A stretch of 64,000 nt of DNA from NCBI GenBank assembly GCA_013368325.1, contig JAACJK010000061.1:434001-498000 (forward strand), read 5' to 3'. The stretch is from Ephemerocybe angulata. Its lineage: Eukaryota > Basidiomycota > Agaricomycetes > Agaricales > Psathyrellaceae. Under the pieces are notes generated by a model that saw only the letters and a program-made list of their open reading frames with translations, was not told the origin of the DNA and did not search any database. The stretch's first letter is position 1; every line of letters starts with the position of its first letter. Positions 45,278 through 55,914 of this stretch are shown here, in pieces. The translations under genes and the position numbers were made by a program.

Positions 45278-46140
45278 TTACTGCAAGATTACTGTATCTA
45301 CAAACATGGGGTCAGGATAGTCTTGTAGGTGATGGGCCCATGCCTGTTCGTTGAGAGTCGAGGACACGGTGGGGGACGCGGCTGGGATGGCCGGTGGGGT
45401 GTTGACACGAGGGTCGGTGTTAGGGCAAGCCGGAGGGGTGGCTTGGACTGGGAAGAGTGAAGCATGGGGGAGCGAAGACGAAAAATCAGAGGCCGGTTTA
45501 GTCTTGTTCGGGCAACAGCAAGGATGAGACGCGACAGAACTGGGACGTCGTCCCGTCCTGCCGGAGCCCTCGGTGGATTTGGGGTGATCCACCAGAGAGT
45601 GGGCGCTGCTCCCGCAGGAGGAGCAGACGTGAGCGCGAGAGGAGGGGCACTTGCCCGTGCTGGTGCACTTGCCTTCGTTCCAGTTGCGGCATACCGACGT
45701 GGGGGCGCCGCGGGAGGACTGGCCCTTTGCTTGGCCACCGGATGCGCTGGTAGACTTCATGACTTGCTTCTTGCGGGCGTAGACGTACTCCGCCATGAGG
45801 TCCGGGTCCTTCCTTCCCTACCCAGAGTAATCGCCGTCTTCAGACATCTCCATGCAACGGCGGTTGTGGAACAGCATGGTGTATTCCAAGACCGTGTTCC
45901 ACTTGTACTCCCGCGAGATCTTCTGGAAGTGGATGAGGAAACGGAAGAAGCCATGAGTGACGGAGGGTTGGTGGGGGAGATGGGCACTAAGGATGTCGAA
46001 GTAGGTGACGAGGGGCTGGAAGAGCACGTCGAAGCTCTTGTAGTCCCGGGCGCCTTTGTTGCTTTGTTCCCACTCGCCGCTGGTGTTGATCACCAGGTTG
46101 GGTTCCTTATCGCGGTAGTGCGAGTCGAGCTTGTGGAGAT
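45278..46140 (-). pseudogene. DIRS-like gag with Cys-rich domain
   Basis: An open minus frame running to the stop at 45278, broken once by TAG at 45818-45820. Upstream of the stop: YFDILSAHLPHQPSVTHGFF, FHNRRCMEMSEDGDYS. Downstream: EYVYARKKQVMK, then CRNWNEGKCTSTGKCPSSRA and HVCSSCGSSAHSLVDH, a CCCH-like plus CxxC cluster, then a Pro/Ser-rich end. Gag-type nucleic-acid binding is inferred. Its 5' end beyond about 46140 merges with antisense of a gypsy RNase H, so the true start is lost. Confidence 0.62.
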
Positions 46141-48325
46141 CGATGCCAAGTATATCCAGGGCATGTTGAAAAAGCCAGGTGGAGGACCAAATGCAACTAT
46201 AAACCGTTGGATAGAGCAAGTTTGGAAGTTCGTGTTTGAACTCTCGCATGTGGCCAGAAAATCATTAGCACTTGCAGACAGTCTGTCTCACTGACGTGCA
46301 CAACCGGGCGATCCCCCTAGGGTCAAGTTTCCGGAGTGTGAAGATGTCGACGAGGACTGTGCCATCACCTTCTCAAAGAAGTACGCAGAGGATGAGAATC
46401 CTCTCGAGTTCGAGGCCTTTAAACATGAGATAGATAGTCGCGGTGGCTATCTCCAAGAAATAAGCGCTCCGCCGCTTACCTCGGAGCTCGTGGAACAGGC
46501 CTTAGACCAGTTCGCACAGGAAGCACAGGAAAGAGACTTACTTTCCAGAGCTGAATATGCGCGGTTTATTGAGCAATGGATGCTTGACGAACCGACAAAG
46601 CAGGCACAGTTAGCTGTACGGTCCTTGTGCCAGTTCACATAGGAAACGGAAGAGGGCGATGTAACAGACCCATACCCGGTGGACATTCGGACTGTACAAG
46701 CCAAGCACCTGGATTCGTGGATGCCTCATGTCTACAGTTGGTTGAAAAATCCACTCCAGTGACCCCCGATCCCGGCCGACTGGAACATGTTTGAGTGCTT
46801 GGCGCATAAGTGTTTCATCGCGGACGATGGGTGTTTGTTTCGTCGGGAGGATGGGGAGGGACACCACAGGGTGTTCGTTGAGATAGACAAGCATATGTCA
46901 ATACTCAAGCAGTCGCATGACACAAATGGGCACAGAGGTGCTTACGCGACTAAGTCCTTCATCACAAAACGATTCTGGTGGCCTGAATTGGCCGCAGATG
47001 TGGAGTGGTATGTGAAAACTTGCCACTTATGCCAGTTGAGGCAGAAAATGTTAGTAAAAATTCCACCCACTGTCACGGAAACACCATCTATTTTTCAAAT
47101 TGTACACATTGACACGTTACATATGACACCCAAAAGTAACGGGTGTGGTTACATAGTACACGGTTGATGTGCCCTCACCTCGTGGATAGAGGGGAAGCCC
47201 CTCAAGACAGAGAGCGCTGCCTCTATCCCTCTATCGGCGCGTGGTTATTCTCTGATATAATCTGTAGGTGGGGTTGTTTACGACAAGTGGATTGAAGCTA
47301 AGTACGGGATCAAGGGAATCACCATCTCGGGCTACAGTTACAAAGCCAACGGGCGTATCGAACAGCCACACTGGGATGTGCGCCAGAGCTTGTATAAAGC
47401 TACAGGTGGAGATGTTAGCAAATGGTACTGGTTCTTCGACCACGTAATGTGGGCCGACAGAATTACAGTACGCAAACGCTTAGGGTGCTCACTGTTTTTC
47501 CTTCTCACTGGTCCGGAGCCCGTCTCACCGTTAGATATCCAGGAGGCTATGTGGTTAGTAGAACCTCCAGTCGGATTGATCTCCAAAGAAGACCTTATTG
47601 CTCAGCGAGCTCGCGCCCTGGCTAAGCACCAGGTACACGTCGAAGTAGCGATGGCAAAAGTCGACACAGAAAAGAGACATCGCGTGCTTCAGTACGAGCA
47701 GGATCATCATCACACGATCAAGCATTGGAATTTCCAGCGAGGCAACTTAGTCTTGATGAGGAACACTGCCGTAGAGTCAAGTCTTAACAAGAAAACGCGA
47801 CCCCAGTATTTAGGCCCGCTGGTAGTTGTATCCAGAAACAAGGGCGGGGCGTACATCATAGCAGAGTTAAATGGTGCGGTATACTCGAGTAAAGTGGGAG
47901 CTTACCGAGTAATCCCATACTACCCCCGGAAATCTATAAGTCTTGAAGACGTACCTGGCTTCGGTTTCGATATTGAACCGGAAGTATTGAAGGAGTTGGA
48001 GAGTTTAGAAGATAATGGGGAACAAAACTTTGTCGACTTTAATTTCGATCATATGCTGTGTCTACGGGTACGAGTGGATGAGGAAGATGAAGTTGAACGA
48101 GTAATCCCATACTACCCCCGGAAATCTATAAGTCTTGAAGACGTACCTGGCTTCGGTTTCGATATTGAACCGGAAGTATTGAAGGAGTTGGAGAGTTTAG
48201 AAGATAATGGGGAACAAAACTTTGTCGACTTTAATTTCGATCATATGCTGTGTCTACGGGTACGAGTGGATGAGGAAGATGAAGTTGAAGGATCCCTAGG
48301 AGGCGAGGAATCGGACAAAGAATAA
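46141..48325 (+). pseudogene. Ty3/gypsy pol fragment (RNase H end to C-terminus)
   Basis: Starts mid-RNase H (AKYIQGMLKKPGGGPNATIN, RWIEQVWKFVFELSHVARKS, ADSLSH). TGA follows at 46292. Then a linker, stops at 46640 (TAG) and 46760 (TGA), and integrase: HDTNGHRGAYATKSFITKRF, WWPELAADVEWYVKTCHLCQ, IDTLHMTPKSNG. TGA at 47165 interrupts VHG-CALTSW. From about 47268 the frame recovers (YDKWIEAKYGIKGITISGYS, YKANGRIEQPHWDVRQSL) and runs open to 48325 with the integrase C-terminal region (LGPLVVVSRNKGGAYIIAEL). There is no RT and no LTR. Its C-terminal tail contains a perfect 192-bp duplication. Confidence 0.82.
47906..48289 (+). repeat. Perfect 192-bp tandem duplication
   Basis: 47906-48097 and 48098-48289 are identical by eye. 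192 bp is 64 codons, so the frame is kept and a 64-residue acidic block (from RVIPYYPRKSISLEDVPGFG to VRVDEEDEVE) is doubled. Confidence 0.95.
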
Positions 48326-48356
48326 AACCCCAACTACATCTCACCATTCCACCCAT

Positions 48357-49790
48357 CTACGAGCTATGGTGGCCCTGGGGAATGTCCTCCTTGTCCTCCT
48401 CTCCAATGCTCACTCCCTCGTCTTCACCTTCAGACTTCGAGGCACGACGCTCTTTAACAAGGCGCTTGTCAGCGTGATGCTTGTTAGCCCTCACCTCGTC
48501 GTTCCAGTTCCCAACCATCTCCTCATCAAGCATGTCGACATCGTCGTCGGACTTAGGATCGACCTCCCTACCCCCCTTGTCCCCAGATGAAGCTTCAGGC
48601 ATGGGTTCCTGAACCTTCGCAGCCTTAGCTGCAGCCGAACTAGAGCACGTTGTGTGCAAGTGCTTCGGGGCAGGACCCGTGGTGATCCTCGCACCGCGAG
48701 TGGAGGACTTGGATGAGCTCGCAACTTTGCGATCGACCTCCTTGACCTCAGCGGATGCAGACGGGGCAGACAGGGTCTTCTTAAACTTGGGGAAAGCGCT
48801 AGGACACCCCTCCATAAGCAAACATAGCTGGAGAACGCGGGCATCGTAGTCTGTGGCAAGTCGCTTGGAGACTGCAGTAATAGTGCTCACTTGAGCGTCG
48901 AAAGCGTGGATCTGGGTGCAAAGAGCGATCATGGCGTTATACGCGATGGCCTCGGGACCCGCGCTCTTGCCACTGTTTGCGATATACTCGCGAGTGTGAC
49001 AAAAGACCTCATCAACTGAGGCTTCGGCTGCGGGCACCCTCCAATCTATAATCGATGAGTTATAAGTCAGAAAGGAGACTTTGGGAAACAAAGGAGACGT
49101 ACCTCCGTCAGACCCAGAAAGTACGCGCCCTTTACGGGGCGAACCGTCGTCGTCCTGCAACTGAAAGAACTAGAGTAAGGACAATACAAACCTAAGTACA
49201 AGGACAGTCACGTACCAAGCGCTTGGTACCACGAGAAAGAGGTGTGGTGTCGATAGCCTCTTCCTCAGAGTCCTCAGCATGAGGGTCGGCGTAAGACCCA
49301 TCGCCGTGCTTCCGCTACAAGGACTCGACGTGAGAAGGGGGACTCCGGTCGACGAATAGAGAGGGGAGCGATGGAAGGCCGGGCGACTCGGGGTTCGGAG
49401 TCCAGTTGGCTCGTTCAGCTGCAACTCCCATCGCGTACGCGGCATCGTGCGTTGAGTCGAACCGGCGCTCGCAGCTGTCCATGAACGTCTGGAGGGCCTG
49501 GCTCATTTCCTCACCACTATTCTCTTCTCTCCAATCTCGAACCCGAGTCGAACGCCGTGCTTCAGCGCTTCTGCAGCCAGGGGGTTGTCAAGCGCGAGAT
49601 CCGCGCTGTATTCCTTGAGTGAAGCGATGAGTTCGGCTGCTGGATCGAGGGGTGCTTCCGGGGCGGTTTGAACAGACGGGGGATCAGAACCGTCAGGTGG
49701 TCGAACATCGGTGTGCTCGGTGTCAGTTGTCGCCTGGGCTTTCGCTGCCCTGTTCGCTCGTTGACGAGCGCGCTTGCCAGGTGTGGGCAT
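48357..49790 (-). pseudogene. Unknown multi-exon gene with broken frames
   Basis: Reading leftward from ATG 49790: MPTPGKRARQRANRAAKAQA, an Ala/Pro-rich acidic segment, LKHGVRLGFEIGE. Near 49510 the frame moves by one to EEMSQALQTFMDSCERRFDS and AYAMGVAAERANW. TAG at 49315 precedes RKHGDGSYADPHAEDSEEEA. A GTACGT donor at 49216 to CAG near 49157, then GTACGT to TTATAG (about 49104-49048), lead to WRVPAAEASVDEVFCHTREY, a Cys/Leu-rich helical stretch, a Ser/Lys-rich linker and an acidic end at 48357. Consistent splice sites argue it was a host-type gene. The family is not recognised; a gag-like origin is possible. Confidence 0.45.
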
Positions 49791-49883
49791 GGTATATAGA
49801 ACGGGGGAGTTGGGTATATCGGGGTATGGAATCGGGGTCTAGGGAGGTCGGAAGTAGTCGCCTGGTACGCTTTGTCGCTGTCG

Positions 49884-49991
49884 TCGCTTTAGTCACTGTA
49901 TTCGCTTTAGTCGCTGTATTCGCTTTAGTCGCTGTATTCGCTTTAGTCGCTGTGTTCGCTTTAGTCGCTGTGTTCGCTTTAGTCACTGTAT
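49884..49991. repeat. 18-bp tandem repeat x6
   Basis: Unit tcgctttagtc[a/g]ctgt[a/g]t, six copies with two variable sites, then a decayed seventh. It lies 94-201 bp upstream of the minus-strand ATG at 49790. If translated on that strand it would read Thr-Lys-Ala-Asn-Thr-Ala units, but it more likely belongs to the 5' flank. Confidence 0.88.
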
Positions 49992-50394
49992 TCGCTTTTT
50001 TCGATCAGGTTCAGTCGCTTGCAGTCGTGTAGATGGCTGGATGTTGGCTGGACGGCCGTTGTCGCAGAGCTAGGGGCTCGTATGCGAGCGGTGCTACTGT
50101 TTGGTGAGGCCTCTCGGTTTATAGCAGAGCTGGGAGGCAAAGTCGGCGGGTAGACGCGGCAAGCCGTGACACGTGTCTCGAGTGCGAAAAAAGCTATAGG
50201 AACGCCGTCGAACCCACTCTCATCACCAGATGGAGTCGTCCAATCCTCCAGGCGCGCGTCGAGGTGCGCAGGCTCGGAATCGCGTCGAGCAGGTGGAGGG
50301 GGAAAGCAAGGTTGGATTCTGCATTCTCGGCGTGCTGGCGTCGTCTACATCGGTACGTGATGCCATCATGGGACAATCTAATCTAATCTACTCT

Positions 50395-51800
50395 ACTGAC
50401 CATGGGTACGAGGAGGCGAGGTGGCGAGTGCCAACAGGCACGGCCACACCGTGTACGTTCCGCAGGAGAGAGACCGCCATCGGTGAGAACACCCTTCTTC
50501 CCAGAAGGCATGTCGCCTGGAAGACAAGTGAGAGGAACATCAACTGCATTGCAAGGATTCATCTTCCAGTCATCAAGGAGAGTGGTGATGAAGGGGGCTT
50601 GAGAGACCCAGAGACGACGACAAGGATGATCACGGAAGATACGCCAGGCAAGGAACATAGTGGCTGGTCCCAAATCCTTCACTTGAATCTCCTGAGCGCC
50701 GAGACGGGAGATCAACCAACGGTAAAGTTCGACTGAGTTGGTAGCAGCCAGGCCGTCGTCGACATGGATTGGGATTATGATCTGGAGCTTCGAACCATCG
50801 GCAGGGAGAGGAATGGAAGGGTCTGGAGGAGAATCCCAGGTGCCGATGAAGAAGGCTTGGTCAATCTGGCACTGTGTGAGACCACATTGCAGGAGGGCAG
50901 CAAGGAAGTGGCAGAACCAAGCGAACGCCGCTTGCTTCAAGCCATTGAGGCACTTCACCAGCTTGAGGACGATGTTCTTCAGCTTCTCCGGGAAACCAGG
51001 GATCTGACGACAGAAGACATCGGACTTCAGCGTGGAGTGGAGAAAGGTGGTTTTGATGTCAAGAGCGAACAGTTCCCAGTCCCAGGCTGCAACACAGGCA
51101 GCAACAAGACGGATGGTAGAAAGGTGAGCGACTGGCGCATAAGTCTCGTCGTAGGTATCCGGGCATTGAGCGAAGCCCTGGGCGACAAGCTGTGCCTTCT
51201 CGTTCCCCCACTGGATGAAGCCATCAGGGTGATACTTGAAATTGTAGACCCACTTTAAACCACTGAGAGTAACACCGTCTGGTTTTTCCACCCAGACAAA
51301 CACACCACGATCCTCCAGAGCCTGTAACTCCCCCATCATTCCCGCCTGCCAGATTGCTGAATCCGGACGCTCCATCGCCTCAGCATAGGACTCGGGAGGC
51401 TTGGTCAGATCCCAAGTACCATAGCAGGGGTTGTCCTGTGGGTCGCCCACTGGGTAGTCACAGCCATTGACATCCAAACGCCGAAAGCCACCATCATGAG
51501 ATCGGCGGTTGGTATAGCCGTCCTCAAAGAGTTTGTGGATGCCAACATTGGAGAGATAGCTCTGGACTTTGTCCACCGTCATCTCCGGGAAACGAGAGGG
51601 AGGTGGATCAGGAGGAGGAGGGTCCGAGCAAAAATCCGAACTCTTGTGGTGTCGTGGAGAACGGCGAGGAGGAGCAGGAGCTGGAGGTGGTGCCAAGAGA
51701 CCAGGAGAAGGAGGATCATCATCATTGACTTCCTCCAGATTACCAGAAGCACCCCCATCACGAACCACATGACAACCCGCCAGACGACCCATCGTTGGAG
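50395..51800 (-). pseudogene. Ty1/copia reverse transcriptase fragment
   Basis: Reading leftward after a Pro-rich linker: SYAEAMERPDSAIWQAGMMG, GLKWVYNFKYHPDGFIQWGN, KAQLVAQGFAQCPDTYDETY, APVAHLSTIRLVAACVAAWD, LFALDIKTTFLHSTLKSDVF, CLNGLKQAAFAWF and IPIHVDDGLAATNS (the YVDD box as HVDD). This is the copia RT. Integrase upstream and RNase H downstream are missing, and the last 25 codons are shifted out of frame. The first Asp of the RT triad (LDIKTTFLH) normally reads DVKTAFLNG-like, so Ala is replaced by Thr. There are no LTRs beside it. Both ends abut (TAGAG)n / (CTACT)n microsatellite-like sequence. Confidence 0.88.
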
Positions 51801-52439
51801 TGGGGTGGCCCCACTCCAGAGAGGATAGAGGAGAGTAGAGTAGAGTAGGATAGATAGACGTTAGAGTAGAGTAGAGCCAAGGTTGGCGCGGCTTCGTGTT
51901 TGGTCGAGTTGTGTGGCGGCTTCGCAGCTTAGTCAGCTTGCTGGCTTTTGCGACGCGTCGTGTTCCTTTCGTTTCTTCATCCAATACATTCGTGTTGCAT
52001 CTTGTCTTTCTTGTCGTCATCGCCGCAGCACAGCAGTCTCTTGTCGTTTCTTGTCGCAGTCTCAGCTTGTTCTCTCTTGACCATCCCATTCTGGTGACAA
52101 CAGCGGCTTTCATCCCGCATCGAGTCATACGGCGCATCTCTTCTTGGCAGCACACGCGGTCACATCAGCTAGATCACGCGCGATTTAGGCTTTCTTGCGG
52201 CTTTTGGAGTCTTTCTCGTTGGCTACTGCGGTCTCATCGGCTAGATCTCGCGGGATCGTTGCGATCTCGGCGCATATATTCGCTTGTTCGGTTCCCACAG
52301 CACCCATTCCGGTTCCCACAGCACCCATTCCAGTTCTCACAGCATACATTCCGTCAATCGGCTCACACTGGAGCGAGCGCGTGGCAAACACAATCTCTGA
52401 GACGCGAAAGGAAGATTTATTTCAGCAAAGAACAAAGGG
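51801..52439. other. Boundary sequence, possibly LTR/leader of the outer gypsy
   Basis: Starts with TAGAG-type simple repeats (51820-51880). A 21-bp unit (ggttcccacagcacccattcc-like) is repeated about three times at 52290-52350, and an agctagatc(a/t)cgcg(c/g)gat block occurs twice (52167 and 52238). No LTR end could be fixed because the partner LTR lies beyond the window. Confidence 0.35.
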
Positions 52440-53669
52440 CCAAGTACAGAAAGCGAAGGCTACATGGTTGTCACAGTGACTATAAACGAGTTCGCGGGGG
52501 GAAGAAGGAGAAGCAGAAGGCAAGGGCATTCATCAAAACGTTCAACAGGGAGACAGAGGAGAAGAATGACGTGCACCGGTTGGCGGTGTTCGGAAACTAC
52601 TTGGCGGTGGATAGCGAGGCAGAGACGTGGTGGGACGGGTTGGCGATGGCGGAGAGGGCGGAATGGTCGGCCGTGCAGGCGGCGTTCCTCGAGAAGTTTA
52701 AGGAGAAGACGAAGGCGAAGTCGGTGGCGGACTGTGAGGAGGCGTTGATGAAGAAGAGGTTGTCGATGGAGGAGTTGGTGACGAAGGTGAAGGACGCAGA
52801 CGGAGATTTGGAGTGGGCGCATATTGTGATGGCGGACGAGATGATGGAGTTGGTGGAGGGTGCGGGTTTCGCGGCGATGGCCAATTTGATACGAATGGTT
52901 ATCAGCAATTTACCTAGGGCGTTGAAGGAGAAAGTAGCGGGGACGTACGAGAATTGGAGGGAGTTCATGGCGGCATTGAAGGATGTGGACATGGCGGCGA
53001 TTCTGGCGAGAGTGGAGGGTTTGAAGGAGGATAGGAGGCACAGGGCAGAGCAGGATGAGAGGATGAGCGAAATGATGAAGGGGAAGAGGGCCAAGCAAGA
53101 CGAGAAGATCAGGGCGTTGACGGCGGTGATTGCGTCGATGAAGCTGAGCAGTGGAGGTGGTGGCGGAGGTGGATGGAGGTGGTGGCAGAGGTGGAGGCAG
53201 CGGCAGTGGAGGTGGTGGTGGTTCGGGAGGGAGCGCAGGTGGTGGACGTGGAGGTTGGGGCAGGATGCAGCAACAGAGGACCCCGTTGACGAAAGACCTT
53301 CAAGATAAGGTGCGGAAAGCCCTGACGGGGTTAGTACATCATCCGGATACAGCGGAAGGAAAGAAGGCGTACACGGAGCAGTTGAAAGCATGGGAGAAGA
53401 AGCACGGGGTTGATGGGTGGGTGTGTGAAGACACGCCGTTTCCGTTGAAGCCGGGGGCGGTGGGAGCGTGTAGTGGGGAGTGTTTCAAGTGTGGGACGGT
53501 TGGGCACAGGTCGTTGGACTGCACGGTGCCAGAGGAGAGGCAGTTGTTGAAGAAGGAGCAGGTGTGGAGGGGAGTGTGCGCAAGGGCGTTGGGTTTTGAC
53601 GGGAAGAAGATGTTGGAGATGTGGTGGGTGGATGTCGAGTCGGAAAACGAGGAGGGGTTGGCGGCCTAA
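52440..53669 (+). pseudogene. Outer gypsy gag
   Basis: Open through KKEKQKARAFIKTFNRETEE, NYLAVDSEAETWWDGLAMAE, FLEKFKEKTKAKSVADCEEA (typical Ty3 gag capsid helices), a coiled-coil stretch, then a Gly-rich linker where the frame must shift by one (about 53150-53185), and a C-terminal zinc knuckle CFKCGTVGHRSLDC (C-x2-C-x4-H-x4-C) ending ENEEGLAA. Start unknown: the frame is open far upstream. It forms the virus-like particle in the fungal cell. The single shift in a low-complexity Gly tract may be a mutation or slippage. Confidence 0.8.
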
Positions 53670-53681
53670 TCAGGTGGAAGG

Positions 53682-54182
53682 TGTTACGACTTGGATGATC
53701 TATTTATTCTTTTTCCTTTTCTTTTTCTTTTCCTTTTCCTTTATTTTCTCGTCTTTCATTTCTCTACTTCTCTATTATTTACAAGACACGTCTCAGTCAC
53801 GTGACACAGCACGTGCGATCACATGCACAGGTCACCTGCTACATCACGGGACCAGCACAGCATCAGTCGGCACCTCAGTCAGCATGACATCATATGCACA
53901 GCACTCGCACAGCTCTTCGACTCATACACAGTCATTTCTTACATAGCATTCCACAGCTTCTGCACAGTATGTACAGCCTCGTATAGCCATAGTCACGTCA
54001 CGGTCACGAAGCATAGCAGTATATAACCTAGGTAGATCTCACTGTATTTCCCCAGTCTTTAGCTGGTCAATATCACGGCCTTGTCTACAAGTCTCTCGCC
54101 TTGATTCTCTTCGTCTTCTCTCTCTCTCGTCCTCTGTCCTAAGTTAGGGTTAGCAGCGCACCAGACTGGTCGTTCGCTGACA
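53682..54182 (+). repeat. 5' LTR of inner gypsy, 501 bp
   Basis: TG...CA ends. Contains a C/T tract (ttccttttc units) near its start, a tatataac box at about 54020 and a downstream tctctctctcgtcctctgtc segment. Nearly identical to 59831-60325. Confidence 0.95.
54018..54028 (+). promoter_or_regulatory. Probable TATA box in LTR
   Basis: gtatataacct lies about 340 bp into the LTR, as expected for the end of U3. The same site is at about 60161 in the 3' LTR. Transcription start inferred about 30 bp further on. Confidence 0.45.
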
Positions 54183-54750
54183 ATAGCTAAAGACTTCTTC
54201 TTTGTCGCCAATCACCTCGATCCTCGACACCATCACCACTCTCAACAACCATCAAACCTTGCCCGCGCCTAGGCGTGTGTCCCTTTATTCTATTTTCACA
54301 CTATCCTCTTTTATCCCAAGCAACGCCCCTCTGTAGGAGGCAGCACCTTGGAGAGCGCGAGACTTTAGGTCTTAAGCACGTAGCATAGAAGCCCCACTGT
54401 GAGAGGCCCAGACTTCTGATCTTCCCCGTTCGTTGTGATCTTCAATAACGGGAAGCTAAGAACCTGGTAACCGGTACTCAGAGCGATCAAGAGCTACGTC
54501 TCGGGCTTAGTTTACAAATTCCCCTTTCATCCCTTTTCTCCTGCCCAATTAGGCCCTTTGTAGTTTGTCAACGGTCACTCTAGTCTACGTAGACACATTC
54601 CGTAAGAGCCGCCCTCTCGGAGATAGCAACTCGATCTCCACGACCTCAAGCAAATCGCATTGCGTAGACTGTACGGTATATCCTGCAGCCTGACGCATAG
54701 GATCGGACCGAGTATCCGCACAAGCAACCCCCTATCTCACATCGCCTACC

Positions 54751-55882
54751 ATGGAAGCCCTCCAAGCCGCCTTAACCACCCTGGCGGGAACTATGACCAA
54801 TCTTGGAAGCATTGTCTCCTCCTTCGCAACAACCTTCGACCGAAACTCTGCCGAACTCTCCACTGCTGCAAGTAACCTCGCTGCAGCCTCCGATGAACAG
54901 ACCGTCCTCGCCAAAGAACAGACCAAACTCGCTGCGGAACTTGCCAAGCACCGAGCCAATGCTGCGCTCAAGAAACTGAAACCCGACCCTCCGAAAGAAT
55001 TCAATGGAGCTCCTGAAAGAGCAGGAGGCTTCATCGCTGAACTAGAAATGTACTACGACATCATGGACGTCGACGACACGAAGCAACAGATCATTTTCGC
55101 CCTTTCCAAGATCAAAGGAGGAACAAATGACATGGCCAGTCACTGGGCGGACAGCCAGAGAACTTTCATCAAGAACCACGAAGCAACAGACACCGAACCA
55201 TCCTACTTCAAGAACTGGAAGCAATTCGTTGTTACTTTCAACAGCCTCGGAAGCTGCCATCAACAAGATGCGCACCCTGGTCCAAGGAAGCTCCACCTGC
55301 GAAGAGTACACCATCCTCTTCCAAGGGTACTCGACCCAGTCTGGATATAACGAACCAGCTATGCTTGCCAAGTACAAGCGAGGACTGAACAAGGCACTCA
55401 GGGACAAGATCTATGGACTGATCCTGATGCCCACGACCCTAGCCGAATGGGCTGAGAAAGCATGCACCTTGGACAGACAGTTCCGCCTAGCCAAAGGGGA
55501 ACGACATAACAAACAGACTACCCAAAGGAGATGGGCTCCAAGGGAGAATAACCGACCCACACACTACACCACCACCCCTGCTCGCGACCCCAACGCCATG
55601 GACATAGATCGCAATCGCTCCCCTCTCATCTGCTACACTTGTGGGAACCCTGGTCACCGATCCGACTGCTGCAGGCAGGCAGTACCCGATGTCAGCTGCG
55701 CCTACTGCAAATCCAAAGGACACAAGATCGCCGACTGCAAGTCTCCCAACAAGAAGCCCTTTGCTCCATTTGCCAAAGACACCACTGCCCCTCCCCAGTA
55801 CACCCGCGTCAACGACTTCGACCTTTCCGCTATGCCCGAATCCGAGATCGAGGCCCTCAAAGCCAAGTTGAAGGATTTTTAA
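54751..55882 (+). pseudogene. Inner gypsy gag
   Basis: MEALQAALTTLAGTMTNLGS opens a coiled-coil N-terminus, then capsid text PPKEFNGAPERAGGFIAELE, FALSKIKGGTNDMASHWADS and YFKNWKQFVVTF. Near 55240 one base must be skipped to continue as SEAAINKMRTLVQGSSTCEE, YTILFQGYSTQSGYNEPAML, and two zinc knuckles, CYTCGNPGHRSDC and CAYCKSKGHKIADC. Ends KLKDF at 55882. About 375 residues. The frameshift inactivates this copy. Confidence 0.88.
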
Positions 55883-55914
55883 AGGGACCACTCGAACGCC
55901 CAAGCGAGCTGGTC

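Larger units (their letters stand above)
40430..46140 (-). mobile_element. DIRS-like retrotransposon, interrupted
   Basis: Two minus-strand parts flank a gypsy insertion. The right part holds a gag-like frame with a Cys-rich domain and the start of pol; the left part holds the RT core. Around the insertion the pol text is continuous: HHLSWPEGSSVNDG on the right and IPDAEASINYDMVDRAV on the left, sharing the 5-bp target duplication CCATC. The RT type (LDLESAFRHIPV, SAPYIFNLFGEALHW) and the gag Cys/His domain resemble DIRS-type elements rather than LTR elements. No tyrosine recombinase, RNase H end or terminal repeats were recognised, so the element is truncated at its 3' end. The right boundary abuts an unrelated plus-strand gypsy fragment near 46140. 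Confidence 0.7.

Noticed and set aside
45464..46294. 276-codon plus-strand frame over the DIRS gag
   Set aside because: Only its last ~50 codons (gypsy RNase H) are real coding sequence; the rest is antisense to gag.
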